Below the pieces are notes generated by a model that had not been told where the DNA came from, made no database searches, and saw only the letters and a program-made list of their open reading frames with translations. From assembly GCA_022009915.1 (NCBI GenBank), contig CP091730.1, forward strand, positions 1,302,001-1,366,000: a stretch of DNA of 64,000 nt, in the 5' to 3' direction. Numbering within the stretch: the stretch's first letter is position 1; every line of letters starts with the position of its first letter. The stretch is from Alistipes putredinis (GTDB lineage: Bacteria; Bacteroidota; Bacteroidia; Bacteroidales; Rikenellaceae). Positions 17,867 to 27,087 of the stretch are shown here, piece after piece. The position numbers and the translations under genes were made by a program.

Positions 17867-19114
17867 CTACTTCTCCTCGAACGAATGTATCACGATGCCC
17901 GAGCGGAGTTTGGGCTCGAACCATGTGGTTTTGGGAGGCATGATGTTGCCCGAATCGGCTATGTCGATGAGCTGCTTCATCGACACCGGATAGAGGGCGA
18001 ATGCGACTTTCATCTCGCCGCTGTCCACCCGTCGCACTAATTCGCCTAACCCGCGGATTCCGCCGACGAAGTCTATACGCTTGTCGGTACGCAAACCTTT
18101 ATGCCGAGTATCTCGTCGAGCACCAGATTCGACAGCACCGTAACGTCCAGCACACCGATAGGATCGCTGTCGTCGTAAGTACCCTTGCGTGCCGTCAGGC
18201 TGTACCAATGGCCGGACAGATACATGCCGAAATTATGCAGCGCGGACGGCTTGTAAATTTCGGTGCCCATATCCTTGACCTCGAATTTCTTTTCGAGAGC
18301 GGCGAGGAATTGCTCGTCGGTCAGTCCGTTGAGGTCCTTAACCACGCGGTTGTAGTCTATGATTTTGAGCCTGGTTGTCGGGGAATATCACGGCAAGGAA
18401 CCAGCAGTATTCCTCCTGACCGGTGTGGTTCGGATTCTTTTTCATCAGCTCTTCGCCGACGCGGGCCGCGGCCGCCGTGCGGTGATGCCCGTCGGCAACG
18501 TAAAGCGCGGGAATATTCTCGAAAATCTCGGTAATCTTGTCGATTGTCTTCCCGTCCTCGATTTTCCAGAACGTATGGCCGAACCCGTCGGCGGCTACGA
18601 AGTCGTACTCCGGAGCCTGCGTTCCGACTATGCTCTCGACGATTTCGTCCATTTCCGGAACGTCGGGATAGGAGAAAAACACCGGTTCGATATTGGCTTT
18701 CTGATTGCGCACGTGAATCATGCGGTCCTCCTCCTTGTCCTTGCGGGTGAGTTCGTGTTTCTTGATTTTGCCGCTCAGATAGTCCTCGAAATGGCAGCAT
18801 GCCACCAGTCCGTACTGCGTGCGGCCGTCCATCGTCTGGGCATAGATGTAGTAGCACGGCTTCTCGTCCTGTACCAACCAGCCTTTTTTGCGCCATGCGG
18901 CGAAATTTTCCACCGCCTTGTCATATACCTGCTGCGAATGCTCATCGGCAATGGGCGTGAAATCTATCTCCGGTTTTATGATGTGGAGCAGCGAACGCTC
19001 CGTGGCTTCGGCCTGCGCTTCGGCGGAGTTGAGTACGTCGTAGGGGCGCGATGCCACCTCGGCGGCATACTCCTTGGGCGGGCGAATACCCTTGAATGCT
19101 TTGATTTTTACCAT
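17867..19114 (-). CDS. DUF1015 family protein, frame broken twice
   Basis: About 415 residues of the DUF1015 family, whose biochemical function is not settled. It opens with KAFKGIRPPKEYAAEV and SRPYDVLNSAEA, and contains a conserved LYVADGHHRTAAA that looks like a metal or phosphate site. Breaks: CC 18370-18371 (one C extra; repair reads PDNQLKIIDYNRVVKDL) and CC 18096-18097 (one base missing; repair reads LGIKGLRTDKRIDFVGG). It ends the serC-serA-DUF1015 operon, an association that recurs in Bacteroidota and hints at a serine or one-carbon role (inference). A stable hairpin lies between it and serA. Confidence 0.85.
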
Positions 19115-19137
19115 AGTCAGTCGTAAAGGTTATGGAA

Positions 19138-19175
19138 TTTCGCCCGACTGCCGTTTTGGGTGCTGTCGGGCGAAA
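19138..19175 (-). other. Intercistronic hairpin between serA and DUF1015
   Basis: 11-bp arms (19138-19148, 19165-19175) around a 16-base loop in the 74-bp gap. On the minus strand it is followed by ATTCC rather than a T run, so RNA processing or stability is more likely than termination. Confidence 0.5.
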
Positions 19176-19188
19176 AACTCTCTGTCGT

Positions 19189-20113
19189 TTATTTGTTCAC
19201 CTGAAAACGGGTGTTGCCGTTCTTGAAGAAATCCACAATCAGGTTCGCAGCAGCAAGGACCGCATTGATGTTGGCCTCGGCCGTCTCGGCACCCATTTTT
19301 CTTCGCGGTCGCGAAAACCCGCTTTCCGAACTTCTCGCAAAGCGCCGCCTGCGATTCGGCTGCAATGTCGGTGATGTATTTCAAATCCTCGCGCTCGGTA
19401 AGGGCTTTGGCGAGTCCTTCTTCATCTATGACCTCCTTGCGGGCGGTATTGACGAGCGTGGCGCCTTTGGGCATCGATGTAAGCAGTGCGTACCCGATGC
19501 TCTTTTTGGTCTGTTCGGCTGCGGGAATGTGAAGCGACACGTAATCGCTGCCTGCGTAGAGAGCCTCCACGCTATCCACGGCCTGCACTCCGTCGGCTTC
19601 GAACACGGCGCCGTCCTTGATGAACGGGTCGTAGGCCTTCACCTTCATGCCCATGGCCTTGCCGAGCCTGCCGACTAGACGCCCCACGTTACCGTAGGCG
19701 TGAATACCCAGCGTCTTGCCTTTCAGCTCGCTGCCCGTACCCGGGGTGAACTGATTGCGGGCCATGAAAATCATCATGCCCAAGGCGAGTTCCGCTACGG
19801 CGTTTGAGTTTTGTCCGGGAGTGTTCATCACGACGATTCCGCGGGCAGAGCATGCCGCCAAATCCACGTTGTCGTAACCGGCACCCGCACGTACTACGAT
19901 TTTCAGCTTCCCTGCGGCATTCACCACCTCCGCAGTTACCTTGTCCGAACGGATTATGAGCGCATCAGCATCCGCTACGGCAGCGAGAAGCTGCGCCTTG
20001 TCCGTGTATTTTTCGAGCAGCGAAAGTTCATATCCCGCACCCTCTACAATCTCGCGAATGCCGTCCACGGCCTTCTTTGCGAACGGTTTTTCTGTTGCTA
20101 CCAGTACTTTCAT
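19189..20113 (-). CDS. serA: D-3-phosphoglycerate dehydrogenase, frame broken near the end
   Basis: Oxidises 3-phosphoglycerate with NAD+ in the first step of serine synthesis, about 308 residues. The Rossmann motif GIHAYGNVGRLVG (136-148; the first Gly is followed by an unusual HAY) and catalytic segments VVRAGAGYDNVDL and TLVNTARKEVIDEE are present. It is the short form without a C-terminal ACT domain, so it is unlikely to be serine-inhibited through that route. TTTTT 19296-19300 has one base too many. Repair reads KKMGAETAEANINAVLAAANLIV and ends at 19189. Downstream of serC by 9 bases. Confidence 0.94.
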
Positions 20114-20122
20114 GACGCGGAC

Positions 20123-21196
20123 CTATTTTTTGTGAATCTTTTCGAACTCCTGCATGCAGTCCACCAGAGCCTTGACGCTTTCGATGGGCAGCGCGTTGTA
20201 GCACGATGCGCGGAAGCCGCCGACAAGACGGTGACCCTTGATTCCCACCATGCCGCGAGCCTTGGCGAATTCGAGGAATTCTCCGGCCAGAGCCTCGTAC
20301 TCGGGCTGCATGACGAAGCAGATGTTCATAAGCGAACGGTCCTCGACTGCGGTAGTGCCCATGAACAGCGCGTTGCGGTCGATTTCTCCGTACAGCATCT
20401 CGGCTTTGGCCTTGTTGCGCTTGTACATCTCCTGCACGCCTCCGATGCTTTTGAGCCATTTGAGCGTCTCCTTGACAACGAAAATGGGGAATACGGGCGG
20501 GGTGTTGAACATGGAGTTGTTCTCGGTCTGGTTCTTATAATTGACCATCGACGGCAGGGGACGCGATACGCGTTCGAGCATGTCGTCGCGGATGATTACG
20601 AACGTAGCACCCGCAGGGCCGAGGTTCTTCTGCACGCCGCCGTAAATCACGGCATATTTGCTGACGTCCACCGGACGGCTCAGAATATCGGAACTCATGT
20701 CGGCTACAAGAGGCACCGGCGAGTCGATGTCGGTGTGATACTCGGTTCCGTAGATTGTGTTGTTGGTGGTAATGTGCAGATAGTCCAAATCGGTCGGGAT
20801 GTCGAATCCTTTCGGTATATAGGTGAAGTTCCTGTCTTCGGAAGACGCTACGACCTCTACCTGTCCGAAGAGCTTGGCTTCCTTTATGGCTTTCTTGCTC
20901 CACACACCGGTGTTCACGTATCCGGCTTTCTTTTCGAGCAGGTTGTATGGGATGTGGAAAAACTGCGTGCTTGCGCCGCCTCCGACGAAGATTATCTTAT
21001 AGTTTTCGGGTACGCCAAGCAATTCGCGGAACAGGGCGACAGCCTCGTCCATCACTGCATCGAACTCTTTGGTGCGGTGCGATATTTCAAGGAGCGAAAG
21101 TCCCATTCCGTCCCAGTCGAGAATTGCCGCAGCTGCGTTTTCTATCACCGTGCGCGGCAGAATCGACGGTCCCGCATTGAAATTGTGTTTTTTCAT
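20123..21196 (-). CDS. serC: Phosphoserine aminotransferase
   Basis: PLP enzyme making phosphoserine from phosphohydroxypyruvate and glutamate. 357 residues, intact. Entry motif NFNAGPSILP, the substrate-phosphate part HRTKEF (40-45), and PLP lysine K190 in YGGVQKNLGPAG. First gene of the operon serC-serA-DUF1015. The same enzyme can serve pyridoxal phosphate synthesis in organisms with PdxJ, and pdxJ is present at 31489. Confidence 0.97.
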   Translation of the reverse strand: MKKHNFNAGPSILPRTVIENAAAAILDWDGMGLSLLEISHRTKEFDAVMDEAVALFRELLGVPENYKIIFVGGGASTQFFHIPYNLLEKKAGYVNTGVWSKKAIKEAKLFGQVEVVASSEDRNFTYIPKGFDIPTDLDYLHITTNNTIYGTEYHTDIDSPVPLVADMSSDILSRPVDVSKYAVIYGGVQKNLGPAGATFVIIRDDMLERVSRPLPSMVNYKNQTENNSMFNTPPVFPIFVVKETLKWLKSIGGVQEMYKRNKAKAEMLYGEIDRNALFMGTTAVEDRSLMNICFVMQPEYEALAGEFLEFAKARGMVGIKGHRLVGGFRASCYNALPIESVKALVDCMQEFEKIHKK

Positions 21197-21259
21197 AGTT
21201 AATGACTTAAAGGTTGAATTTTATGATGTAATAACTTGTTTCCGGTGTATACCTATTCA

Positions 21260-21267
21260 CAAATATA
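21260..21267 (-). promoter_or_regulatory. -7 box TATATTTG of the ser operon
   Basis: The minus strand reads TATATTTG 64 bases upstream of the serC start. Confidence 0.55.
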
Positions 21268-21402
21268 TCGTTTTTCGACATTGCTCTCCTCGGACGACTT
21301 TTTTTATCGCCTTTCTTTCTGCTCGGCACTAAAAACCGAAATGCGCGGTTTCCGATATTTTCTTCGTATCTTTGGCCTTGTCCCGAACATTCGGATTCGA
21401 GA

Positions 21403-21450
21403 CAAAGTGCGAATAAATTTGCTTTTGCTCGCGACTTATGCGTACCTTTG
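21403..21450 (+). promoter_or_regulatory. yicC-operon promoter with a 26-bp repeated upstream element
   Basis: Bases 21403-21428 are identical to 34330-34355, and the -7 box TACCTTTG (21443-21450) follows at the same distance as in the pyrD promoter. TTTG at 21418-21421 gives a 21-base spacer as the -33 element. Confidence 0.65.
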
Positions 21451-21481
21451 CGCAAGAGAAAACGAAAAACGATATATAATT

Positions 21482-22360
21482 ATGGTAAAGTCCATGACAG
21501 GTTTCGGCAAGGCCGTAAGGGAGTATGCCGACAAGAAATTCACGGTGGAGATACGCACCCTGAACGGCAAGCAGCTGGATCTCGGCCTGAGAATCCCCAC
21601 GGCATACAGGACCGCGGAAATAGAGATTCGCAACGCTGCGGCCAGAATCATCTCGCGAGGCAAGGCCGACATAACGGTCTCGGTCGAAAGCCGCAATCCG
21701 CAGGGAGCGGTGGCCGTGAATCGCGATATCTTCAAGAGTTATTATGAACAGATTCTCTCGGCTCTGCAATATTGCGGCGAGAGTTCCCGACCCGACCCGG
21801 CCGCTATCGCCGCCAGCGTGATGCGTCTGCCCGAGGTGACGGTTCCGCTCTGCGGCGAGGTTTCGCAGCAGGAGACCGACGCTCTTTTGCAAACCGTTGC
21901 CGAGGCGATGGACCGCCTGAACGAATTCCGAGAGCAGGAGGGGAAAATCCTCATCGAAGACCTGCTGCGCCGTGTGGATAAAATCGAGGAGCTCAAAGAG
22001 CAGGTTATCCCGTTCGAGAAGGCCCGCACCGAGACCATTCGCACGCGCATACGCGAGAATATCGAGAAAATAGGTCTTGAACCCGACACCAACCGTCTGG
22101 AACAGGAGATGATATTCTACATCGAAAAGCTCGACATAACCGAAGAGAAGGTCCGCCTTTCCAATCACTGCCGCTACTTCCGCTCGACGGCCGCCGAAGA
22201 ACCGGAGGCAGGGCGCAAGCTCGGTTTCATTGCACAGGAAATGGGCCGCGAAATCAACACTCTCGGCTCGAAGGCCAACGACAGCGACATCCAGCGTCTT
22301 GTGGTGCGGATGAAGGACGAACTGGAAAAAATCAAGGAGCAGGTACTCAACATCTTGTAA
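21482..22360 (+). CDS. yicC: YicC family endoribonuclease-like protein
   Basis: A 292-residue YicC-type protein. Members have been linked to RNA decay and stationary-phase fitness in enterobacteria. Begins MVKSMTGFGKAVREYADKKF, with the family pattern IRTLNGKQLDLGLRIP. Ends with the conserved DUF1732 part KLGFIAQEMGREINTLGSKAND. The start at 21482 is preferred because upstream codons run through the promoter. Four bases separate it from gmk, a yicC-gmk link widely conserved in bacteria. Intact. Confidence 0.92.
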   Translation: MVKSMTGFGKAVREYADKKFTVEIRTLNGKQLDLGLRIPTAYRTAEIEIRNAAARIISRGKADITVSVESRNPQGAVAVNRDIFKSYYEQILSALQYCGESSRPDPAAIAASVMRLPEVTVPLCGEVSQQETDALLQTVAEAMDRLNEFREQEGKILIEDLLRRVDKIEELKEQVIPFEKARTETIRTRIRENIEKIGLEPDTNRLEQEMIFYIEKLDITEEKVRLSNHCRYFRSTAAEEPEAGRKLGFIAQEMGREINTLGSKANDSDIQRLVVRMKDELEKIKEQVLNIL

Positions 22361-22363
22361 GTC

Positions 22364-22928
22364 ATGGGCAAACTCGTCATATTCTCCGCTCCCAGCGGCT
22401 CTGGCAAAACCACGATAGTGAGACGTCTTCTGACGATGTTCCCGGAGTTGGAATTTTTCGATTTCTGCCACTTCGCGTGCCCCGCGCGGAAAGGAGCGAA
22501 ACGGTGTGGACTACTATTTTTTCACTCCCGAGCGGTTCGCCGAAATGGTGCGAGAAAACCGGTTCGTAGAGTGGGAGGAGGTCTATGCCGGCAAATGCTA
22601 CGGTACGCTTGCGAGCGAAACCGAGCGCATCTGGGGCAAGGGCCACACCATAGTGTTCGACGTGGACGTAATGGGCGGCCAGAGACTCAAAAACATATTC
22701 GGCCAGAAGGCCATGTCGATATTCGTGATGCCTCCGTCGGTCGAGGAGCTCAGGCGCAGGCTCGAAGGCCGCGGCACGGATTGCTGCGAGACTATCGAGT
22801 GCCGTATAGCCAAGGCCGAAACCGAAATAGCCCAAGCACCGAACTTCGACCACATAGTGATAAACGACAATCTGGAAGAGGCTGTGGCCCGTGCTGCCGA
22901 GCTTGTGTCCGGTTTCCTGAAAGATTGA
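22364..22928 (+). CDS. gmk: Guanylate kinase, frame broken once
   Basis: Phosphorylates GMP to GDP; essential; about 188 residues when repaired. P-loop FSAPSGSGKTTI (8-19). The GMP-binding region ISATSRAPRGKERNGVDYYF appears once TTTTT 22454-22458 is read as four T. Then FVEWEEVYAGKCYGT and FDVDVMGGQRLK follow in the second frame. It lies between yicC and nadD with short spacers and works with the purine route that also includes guaA and purM in this window. Confidence 0.93.
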
Positions 22929-22945
22929 GCGGAGGAGAGGGGAAC

Positions 22946-23702
22946 ATGACACGCGCGATGCTCTATTTCGGCTCGTTCAATCCGGTGCACAGAGGGCATA
23001 CGGCCATTGCCGAGTACGTATTGGAAAAAGGGCTGTGCGACATGGTGGCGCTCGTGGTATCGCCGCAGAATCCGCACAAGCAGGCCGACGAGCTTGCACC
23101 GGAGATAGAGCGCTTTTCGATGGCGGAGCTGGCGTGCGAACATTCGGCCTATCCGCAGGCCATACGCGCTTCTGCCGTGGAGTTTCTGCTGCCGCGGCCT
23201 TCGTACACCGCCGATACGCTCGATTTTCTCGGCAGTCAAAGACCCGACATGTCGTTTTCGATTCTCATGGGCAGCGACCAGAGAATCGAAAAATGGAAGC
23301 GGTGGCAGGAGATAGTGGAACGATATCCGATATACATATATCCGAGGGAGGGTTTCGAACCGCAGATTGCCGGTGCAAATATGCACGTGCTCTCGTCGGC
23401 ACCCGTTCTCGACTTCGCCTCCACGGACATACGCCTTGCCCTGCTTACCGGTGGTGATACCGCCAGTATGCTGGCCGAGCCGGTCGCCGCATACATTCGC
23501 GAGAAAAAACTCTGGCAGCCCGATGCTCGGGCGCTCTGCTCTTTGGGAACGGCGCTGTACCGGCAGGGACGGTTCCACGACGCACGCAACTGCATGCTGC
23601 GGGCTTTGGAATACGAGCCGCAGAATGCCGAGGCCCGCGAGTACATCAGTCTGATAGACGAAATTTTCAGTTTCAGAAAACACCGATATTTATAATCCAT
23701 GA
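22946..23702 (+). CDS. nadD: Nicotinate-nucleotide adenylyltransferase with a TPR-like C-terminal extension
   Basis: Adenylates nicotinate mononucleotide in NAD synthesis. The nucleotidyltransferase motif is FNPVHRGH (11-18) and the second ATP motif FASTDIR. The family is usually about 190-215 residues; this protein is about 251. The extra ~55 residues form one tetratricopeptide-like pair: ALCSLGTALYRQGRFHDARN then MLRALEYEPQNAEAREYISL. AAAA 23677-23680 has one A too many. Repair changes the tail to SFRNTDIYNP and moves the stop to 23702, overlapping the next start (ATGA). Role of the extension unknown. Confidence 0.9.
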
Positions 23703-24285
23703 TACCCGCCATGATAGAGATAGACGACAAGATAGTGAGTACCGATATTCTCACCACCGATTTTTTGTGCGACCTCTCGCGCTGCAAGGGAATATGCTGC
23801 GTGGAGGGCAATGCTGGCGCTCCGCTCGAAGACGACGAGGTGGATATTCTGGAAGAAAACTATCCGCTGTACAGGCCGTACATGACCCCCGAGGGCATCG
23901 AATCGGTGGAGCGTAACGGATTTATGGTCGTGGATACCGACGGAGAATATACGACTCCGCTGGTGGACGACGCCCAGTGCGCCTACTCCTATGCCGAAGG
24001 CGGAGTTACATTGTGCGCCATAGAAAAGGCCTACATGGAGGGCCGGTGCTCGTGGCGCAAGCCCATTTCGTGTCATCTTTATCCCATTCGTGTGGTGAAA
24101 TTCTCCAACGGCGGCGTGGGCCTTAACTATCACCGCTGGAACGTATGCAGCTCGGCGCTCGACTGCGGCCGCCGTGCCGGAGTGCCGATGTACCGCATGC
24201 TGCGAGAACCTATCGTCAGGGCATTCGGCGAACCGTTTTTTTCGAGGCTCTCGAACAGGCCGAAAAATACATCAAACAGAAATAA
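23699..24285 (+). CDS. DUF3109 family Cys-rich protein, frame broken at the end
   Basis: About 195 residues. The cysteine pattern CDLSRCKGICC (C24, C29, C33, C34) plus later cysteines around ALCAIEKAY... SCHLYPIR resembles YkgJ-type Fe-S or zinc clusters. DUF3109 has no established function. The run T 24236-24242 (seven) breaks the frame near the C-terminus. Five or eight T restores a tail EALEQAEKYIKQK and stop at 24285. It is translationally coupled to nadD through ATGA. Expression with yicC, gmk and nadD suggests a housekeeping role, but nothing more can be said. Confidence 0.85.
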
Positions 24286-24315
24286 CCTGCCGCAAGTGCA
24301 CGTTGTCCCTTACAA

Positions 24316-24375
24316 TGCGAGCGCCGCATGGTGCGCTCGCACTCTGCCGGCATTGGGCCGTGCGCGGCTTTTTTT
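24316..24375 (+). terminator. Terminator region after DUF3109
   Basis: A 9-bp stem (24316-24324/24333-24341) is followed by a second small hairpin, GCCG-TGCG-CGGC, running into seven T. Either could end the yicC operon. Confidence 0.55.
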
Positions 24376-24407
24376 GTCGGCCCGAGCGAAATCGCAAATA
24401 CGAAAAA

Positions 24408-24434
24408 AAACAGCCGCACGAATTGCGGCTGTTT
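24408..24434 (-). terminator. Terminator of the MFS transporter gene
   Basis: AAACAGCCGC and GCGGCTGTTT pair perfectly around a 7-base loop. On the minus strand a T run follows. Confidence 0.8.
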
Positions 24435-24455
24435 GGATAGTTATGCGTTTCGCAA

Positions 24456-25718
24456 TTATTTGGTGCGAATCTTATGGCCTGCCGTTGCGAAGAACAGGAT
24501 GAACAGGAAGCAGGGCAGACACAGCCAGTAACCTATCTGTGCGTTGTATGCTCCGGCTAACCAGCCGAACAGAGGCGGGAATACCGCACCGCCTGCTATA
24601 CCCATCGTAAGCAGCGTCGAACCGGTCTTGGTGAATTTGCCGAGGTCTTTGAGCGACAGTGGCCATATTGCGGGCGAACCCATGGAGCAGCCGAAAGCCA
24701 CTACCAGAAGCAGCCACGGAGCAGCAGCCGCGGGGAGCAGTATCATGCCCAGAGAGCCGATGACGCCGACCGTCGAGCAGATTTTGAGCGCCGTCTGCTG
24801 GCTCATGATTTTAGGAATGCAGACAACTCCGAGCAGATAGCCTATAATCATACCTATGCTGGGGAACCATATAAGCAGCGATTTGTCGAGGAATACGATA
24901 TTGTCCAGCAGTGCGCTCAGGCCGATGAACTCGGATGCCGTGTTGAGCGACATGGTTTCCACACCCGTGTAGATGAACAGGGCGATTGCACCCAGAATGG
25001 CGTGCGGGAACTGCGTAATGGATGTTTTGCCGGCGGCATACGAGCTTTCCACTGCGGCAGCATCGTTTTCGTCCTCGCCTTCGGCCTTTACTTCCGGCAG
25101 CTTGGCGATGAGCGTCAGTACGCCGAGCAGGAAGAATATGCCCATAATGATGAGGAACGGGGTAATCATCTGCTCGAACGAGGTAATCTTGTCGCCCAGA
25201 CGCAGGGCACGCATCAAAAAAATGCGAAGAAGATGATTGAAATCGGGTATGCGATTTTATTGCAGATACCCATTATGCAAATGCGTTTGGCTGCGCTGTC
25301 GATGGGGCCTATGACCGAAATGTAGGGGTTGGCCGTGGCGTTGAGGTAGGCGTTTCCGATACCGCCGATGAAGGCAGCGATGTAGAACAGCGTCAGACCG
25401 GATGCTCCGATTTTGGCGGCGAGGGCATACAGGGCGAACGATACGCCGAAGAATACGAACGACAGAGCCATCGTTTTTCTTGTAGCCGATTCTTTTGATT
25501 GTGGCCGTCGCAGGTGCTGCGAACAGCAGAAACGGCAGGAACGAGATGCCGAGAAGCAGGTAGCTGGCGGCTTTGTTGATGCCGTAGAGATTGTTCAGAG
25601 GTCCGGCAAGGAATCCGTTTATGCCGAACGCGAAACCGATGGCGAAGAACATGAGTCCGATGAAGGCAATGGCCATCGCAGCGGAGGAGTGTTTCTTCTC
25701 AGTTGTAGTTTGTGTCAT
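24456..25718 (-). CDS. MFS sugar transporter (FHS/FucP-like), frame broken twice
   Basis: A 12-helix major facilitator, about 420 residues, resembling the fucose/glucose-galactose proton symporters. The N-terminal part MFFAIGFAFGINGFLAGPL and the C-terminal motif LSLKDLGKFTKTGSTLLTMGIAGGAVFP fit that family (the latter around 24570-24650). Breaks: T 25474-25478 (one T extra; repair IGYKKTMALSFVF) and A 25216-25222 (seven; five or eight reads through to RALRLGDK). A single-gene unit with its own promoter and terminator. Substrate is probably a hexose or fucose, but the sequence does not decide. Confidence 0.88.
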
Positions 25719-25788
25719 GGTTCGATGAAGGTTTTTAATAAATGTCCAAAAAATTATCCCAGACCGTAATTGCCGGTCTAAAACAAAG

Positions 25789-25796
25789 CAAAGATA
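25789..25796 (-). promoter_or_regulatory. -7 box TATCTTTG of the MFS gene
   Basis: The minus strand reads TATCTTTG, placing the transcript start about 65 bases before the gene. Confidence 0.55.
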
Positions 25797-25940
25797 AGTT
25801 TTTTATTCCGACTTGCCAAGCCGTCCGCCATGTTTATGACGGGAGGGCGCAAATAAGGCTCCGTACCGCATCCGTTTCCCGGAGCCGTGCGCGTGGGTAG
25901 GGATACCCCGCAGCGGCAGTGCCGGACAGTGGTAAAAAGA

Positions 25941-25972
25941 AAGCCGGATACCCAAAAAAAAGTATCCGGCTT
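25941..25972 (-). terminator. Terminator of the bamA-ompH operon
   Basis: An 11-bp perfect stem (25941-25951/25962-25972), 29 bases after the last ompH stop, followed on the minus strand by TTCTTTTTACC. Confidence 0.8.
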
Positions 25973-26001
25973 CGCGCTGCCGTAAATGCGTAAGCGCGTA
26001 T

Positions 26002-26535
26002 TTACTGTTGCTGGGGCAGGGTAGCATCGGGTTTGATGCCCAGCTCCGGCTTTATCTTTGCGGTGATGTCGGGAACGGCAGCCTCGTCGAGATAAATCAT
26101 CGAACCGGTTTGATATACGGCGATTATGCCGTTGGCCTTGCAATATTTCTTGATAGCTTCCGTGGCTTTTTCCACCAGCGGTGCCATCAGGTCGTTCTCC
26201 ACCTTTGCGAGTTCCTGCTGGGCCACCTGATAGAATTCCTGCTGACGGCTTCTCAGGTCCTGAATCTCTTTTTCTTTGAGCTGTTTCACTCCGTCGCTCA
26301 TCGTTGCGGCGTTTTTCTGATAGTCGTACAGTTTGTTGTTAAGTTCCACCTGTATGCTTTCCAGCTGTTCGGAGTAATCCTGTGTCGCAGCCTGATACTT
26401 CGCGTTCACGGAGTCCATTTCGGGCATGAGCTGTATTATCTCTTCGAAATTGACCTGTCCGTATTTTTGGGCGAATACGTTCGCCGAGCACAGGGACAGC
26501 AGTGCTGCAAGGGTTAGATTGAGTACTTTTTTCAT
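26002..26535 (-). CDS. OmpH/Skp family periplasmic chaperone, copy 2
   Basis: Skp-like chaperone that would hold unfolded outer-membrane proteins for BamA. 177 residues, intact. Signal peptide MKKVLNLTLAALLSLCSANVFAQ, then a long Gln/Glu/Lys-rich coiled coil (about residues 40-130), and a C-terminal part GIIAVYQTGSMIYLDEA that packs in the trimer core. Last gene of the uppS-bamA-ompH-ompH operon. The paralogue lies 10 bases upstream. Confidence 0.93.
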   Translation of the reverse strand: MKKVLNLTLAALLSLCSANVFAQKYGQVNFEEIIQLMPEMDSVNAKYQAATQDYSEQLESIQVELNNKLYDYQKNAATMSDGVKQLKEKEIQDLRSRQQEFYQVAQQELAKVENDLMAPLVEKATEAIKKYCKANGIIAVYQTGSMIYLDEAAVPDITAKIKPELGIKPDATLPQQQ

Positions 26536-26545
26536 ACGTTATAGA

Positions 26546-27060
26546 TTATTTTTTTACGGATTCGATAATTTTCTGCGTCATGTCGCATGCAGGGTTGTAG
26601 TACAGCACCGCAGGATTGGCCGCAATGTCTATCACTATGTCGTAGCCGGCTGCCGCCGCGTAGTCGCTTATGGCCTTGAAAAACCGTCTCCTGATAGGGT
26701 TTGAGCATCTCGATGCGTTTTTTTCATCAGAGTGCCGTTTTTCGCCGAAAGTCTCCTCCTGATACTTCTGGACTTCCTGCTCGTTTTTTTGAGTATTTTC
26801 TGTTCGGACTCCTGACGCTGTGCGGCCGTCATGCTCGCTTTGCGGCTCTGGTAGTTGTCGAACATGGTTTCCAGCTGGTCGTATGCCTCGTCCACTTTCG
26901 CCTGATATGTCTTGCTCAACTCCTCTATCTGCGATATTGCGGTGTTGTACCCGTCGATGGATTTGAACACTTTTTCGGAATCCACCACCATTGTCTTCTG
27001 TGCCCATGCTCCGACCGAGAGAAGGAGCATCGCTGCTGCCGTAAAAATCGTCTTTTTCAT
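26546..27060 (-). CDS. OmpH/Skp family periplasmic chaperone, copy 1, frame broken four times
   Basis: Paralogue of the preceding chaperone, about 171 residues when repaired: signal peptide MKKTIFTAAAMLLLSVGAWAQ, coiled coil, then YDIVIDIAANPAVLYYNP. Breaks are clustered in the lysine-rich coiled coil where A runs are frequent: T 26784-26790, T 26738-26742, T 26718-26724 and A 26679-26683. Each is a run read too long by one (or, at the seven-base run 26784, by two). Restoration gives NEQEVQKYQEETFGENGTLM and KRIEMLKPYQETVFKAISDY. In the operon it follows bamA by 27 bases. Confidence 0.88.
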
Positions 27061-27087
27061 AATGGTAAAATAATTTAGTCGAGTTTT

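Noticed and set aside
19811..21202. A 463-residue plus-strand frame opposite serA and serC
   Set aside because: Composition-driven antisense frame. serC and serA are unmistakable on the other strand.
21329..22471. A 380-residue minus-strand frame opposite yicC
   Set aside because: Shadow frame. It crosses the yicC promoter and the gmk start.
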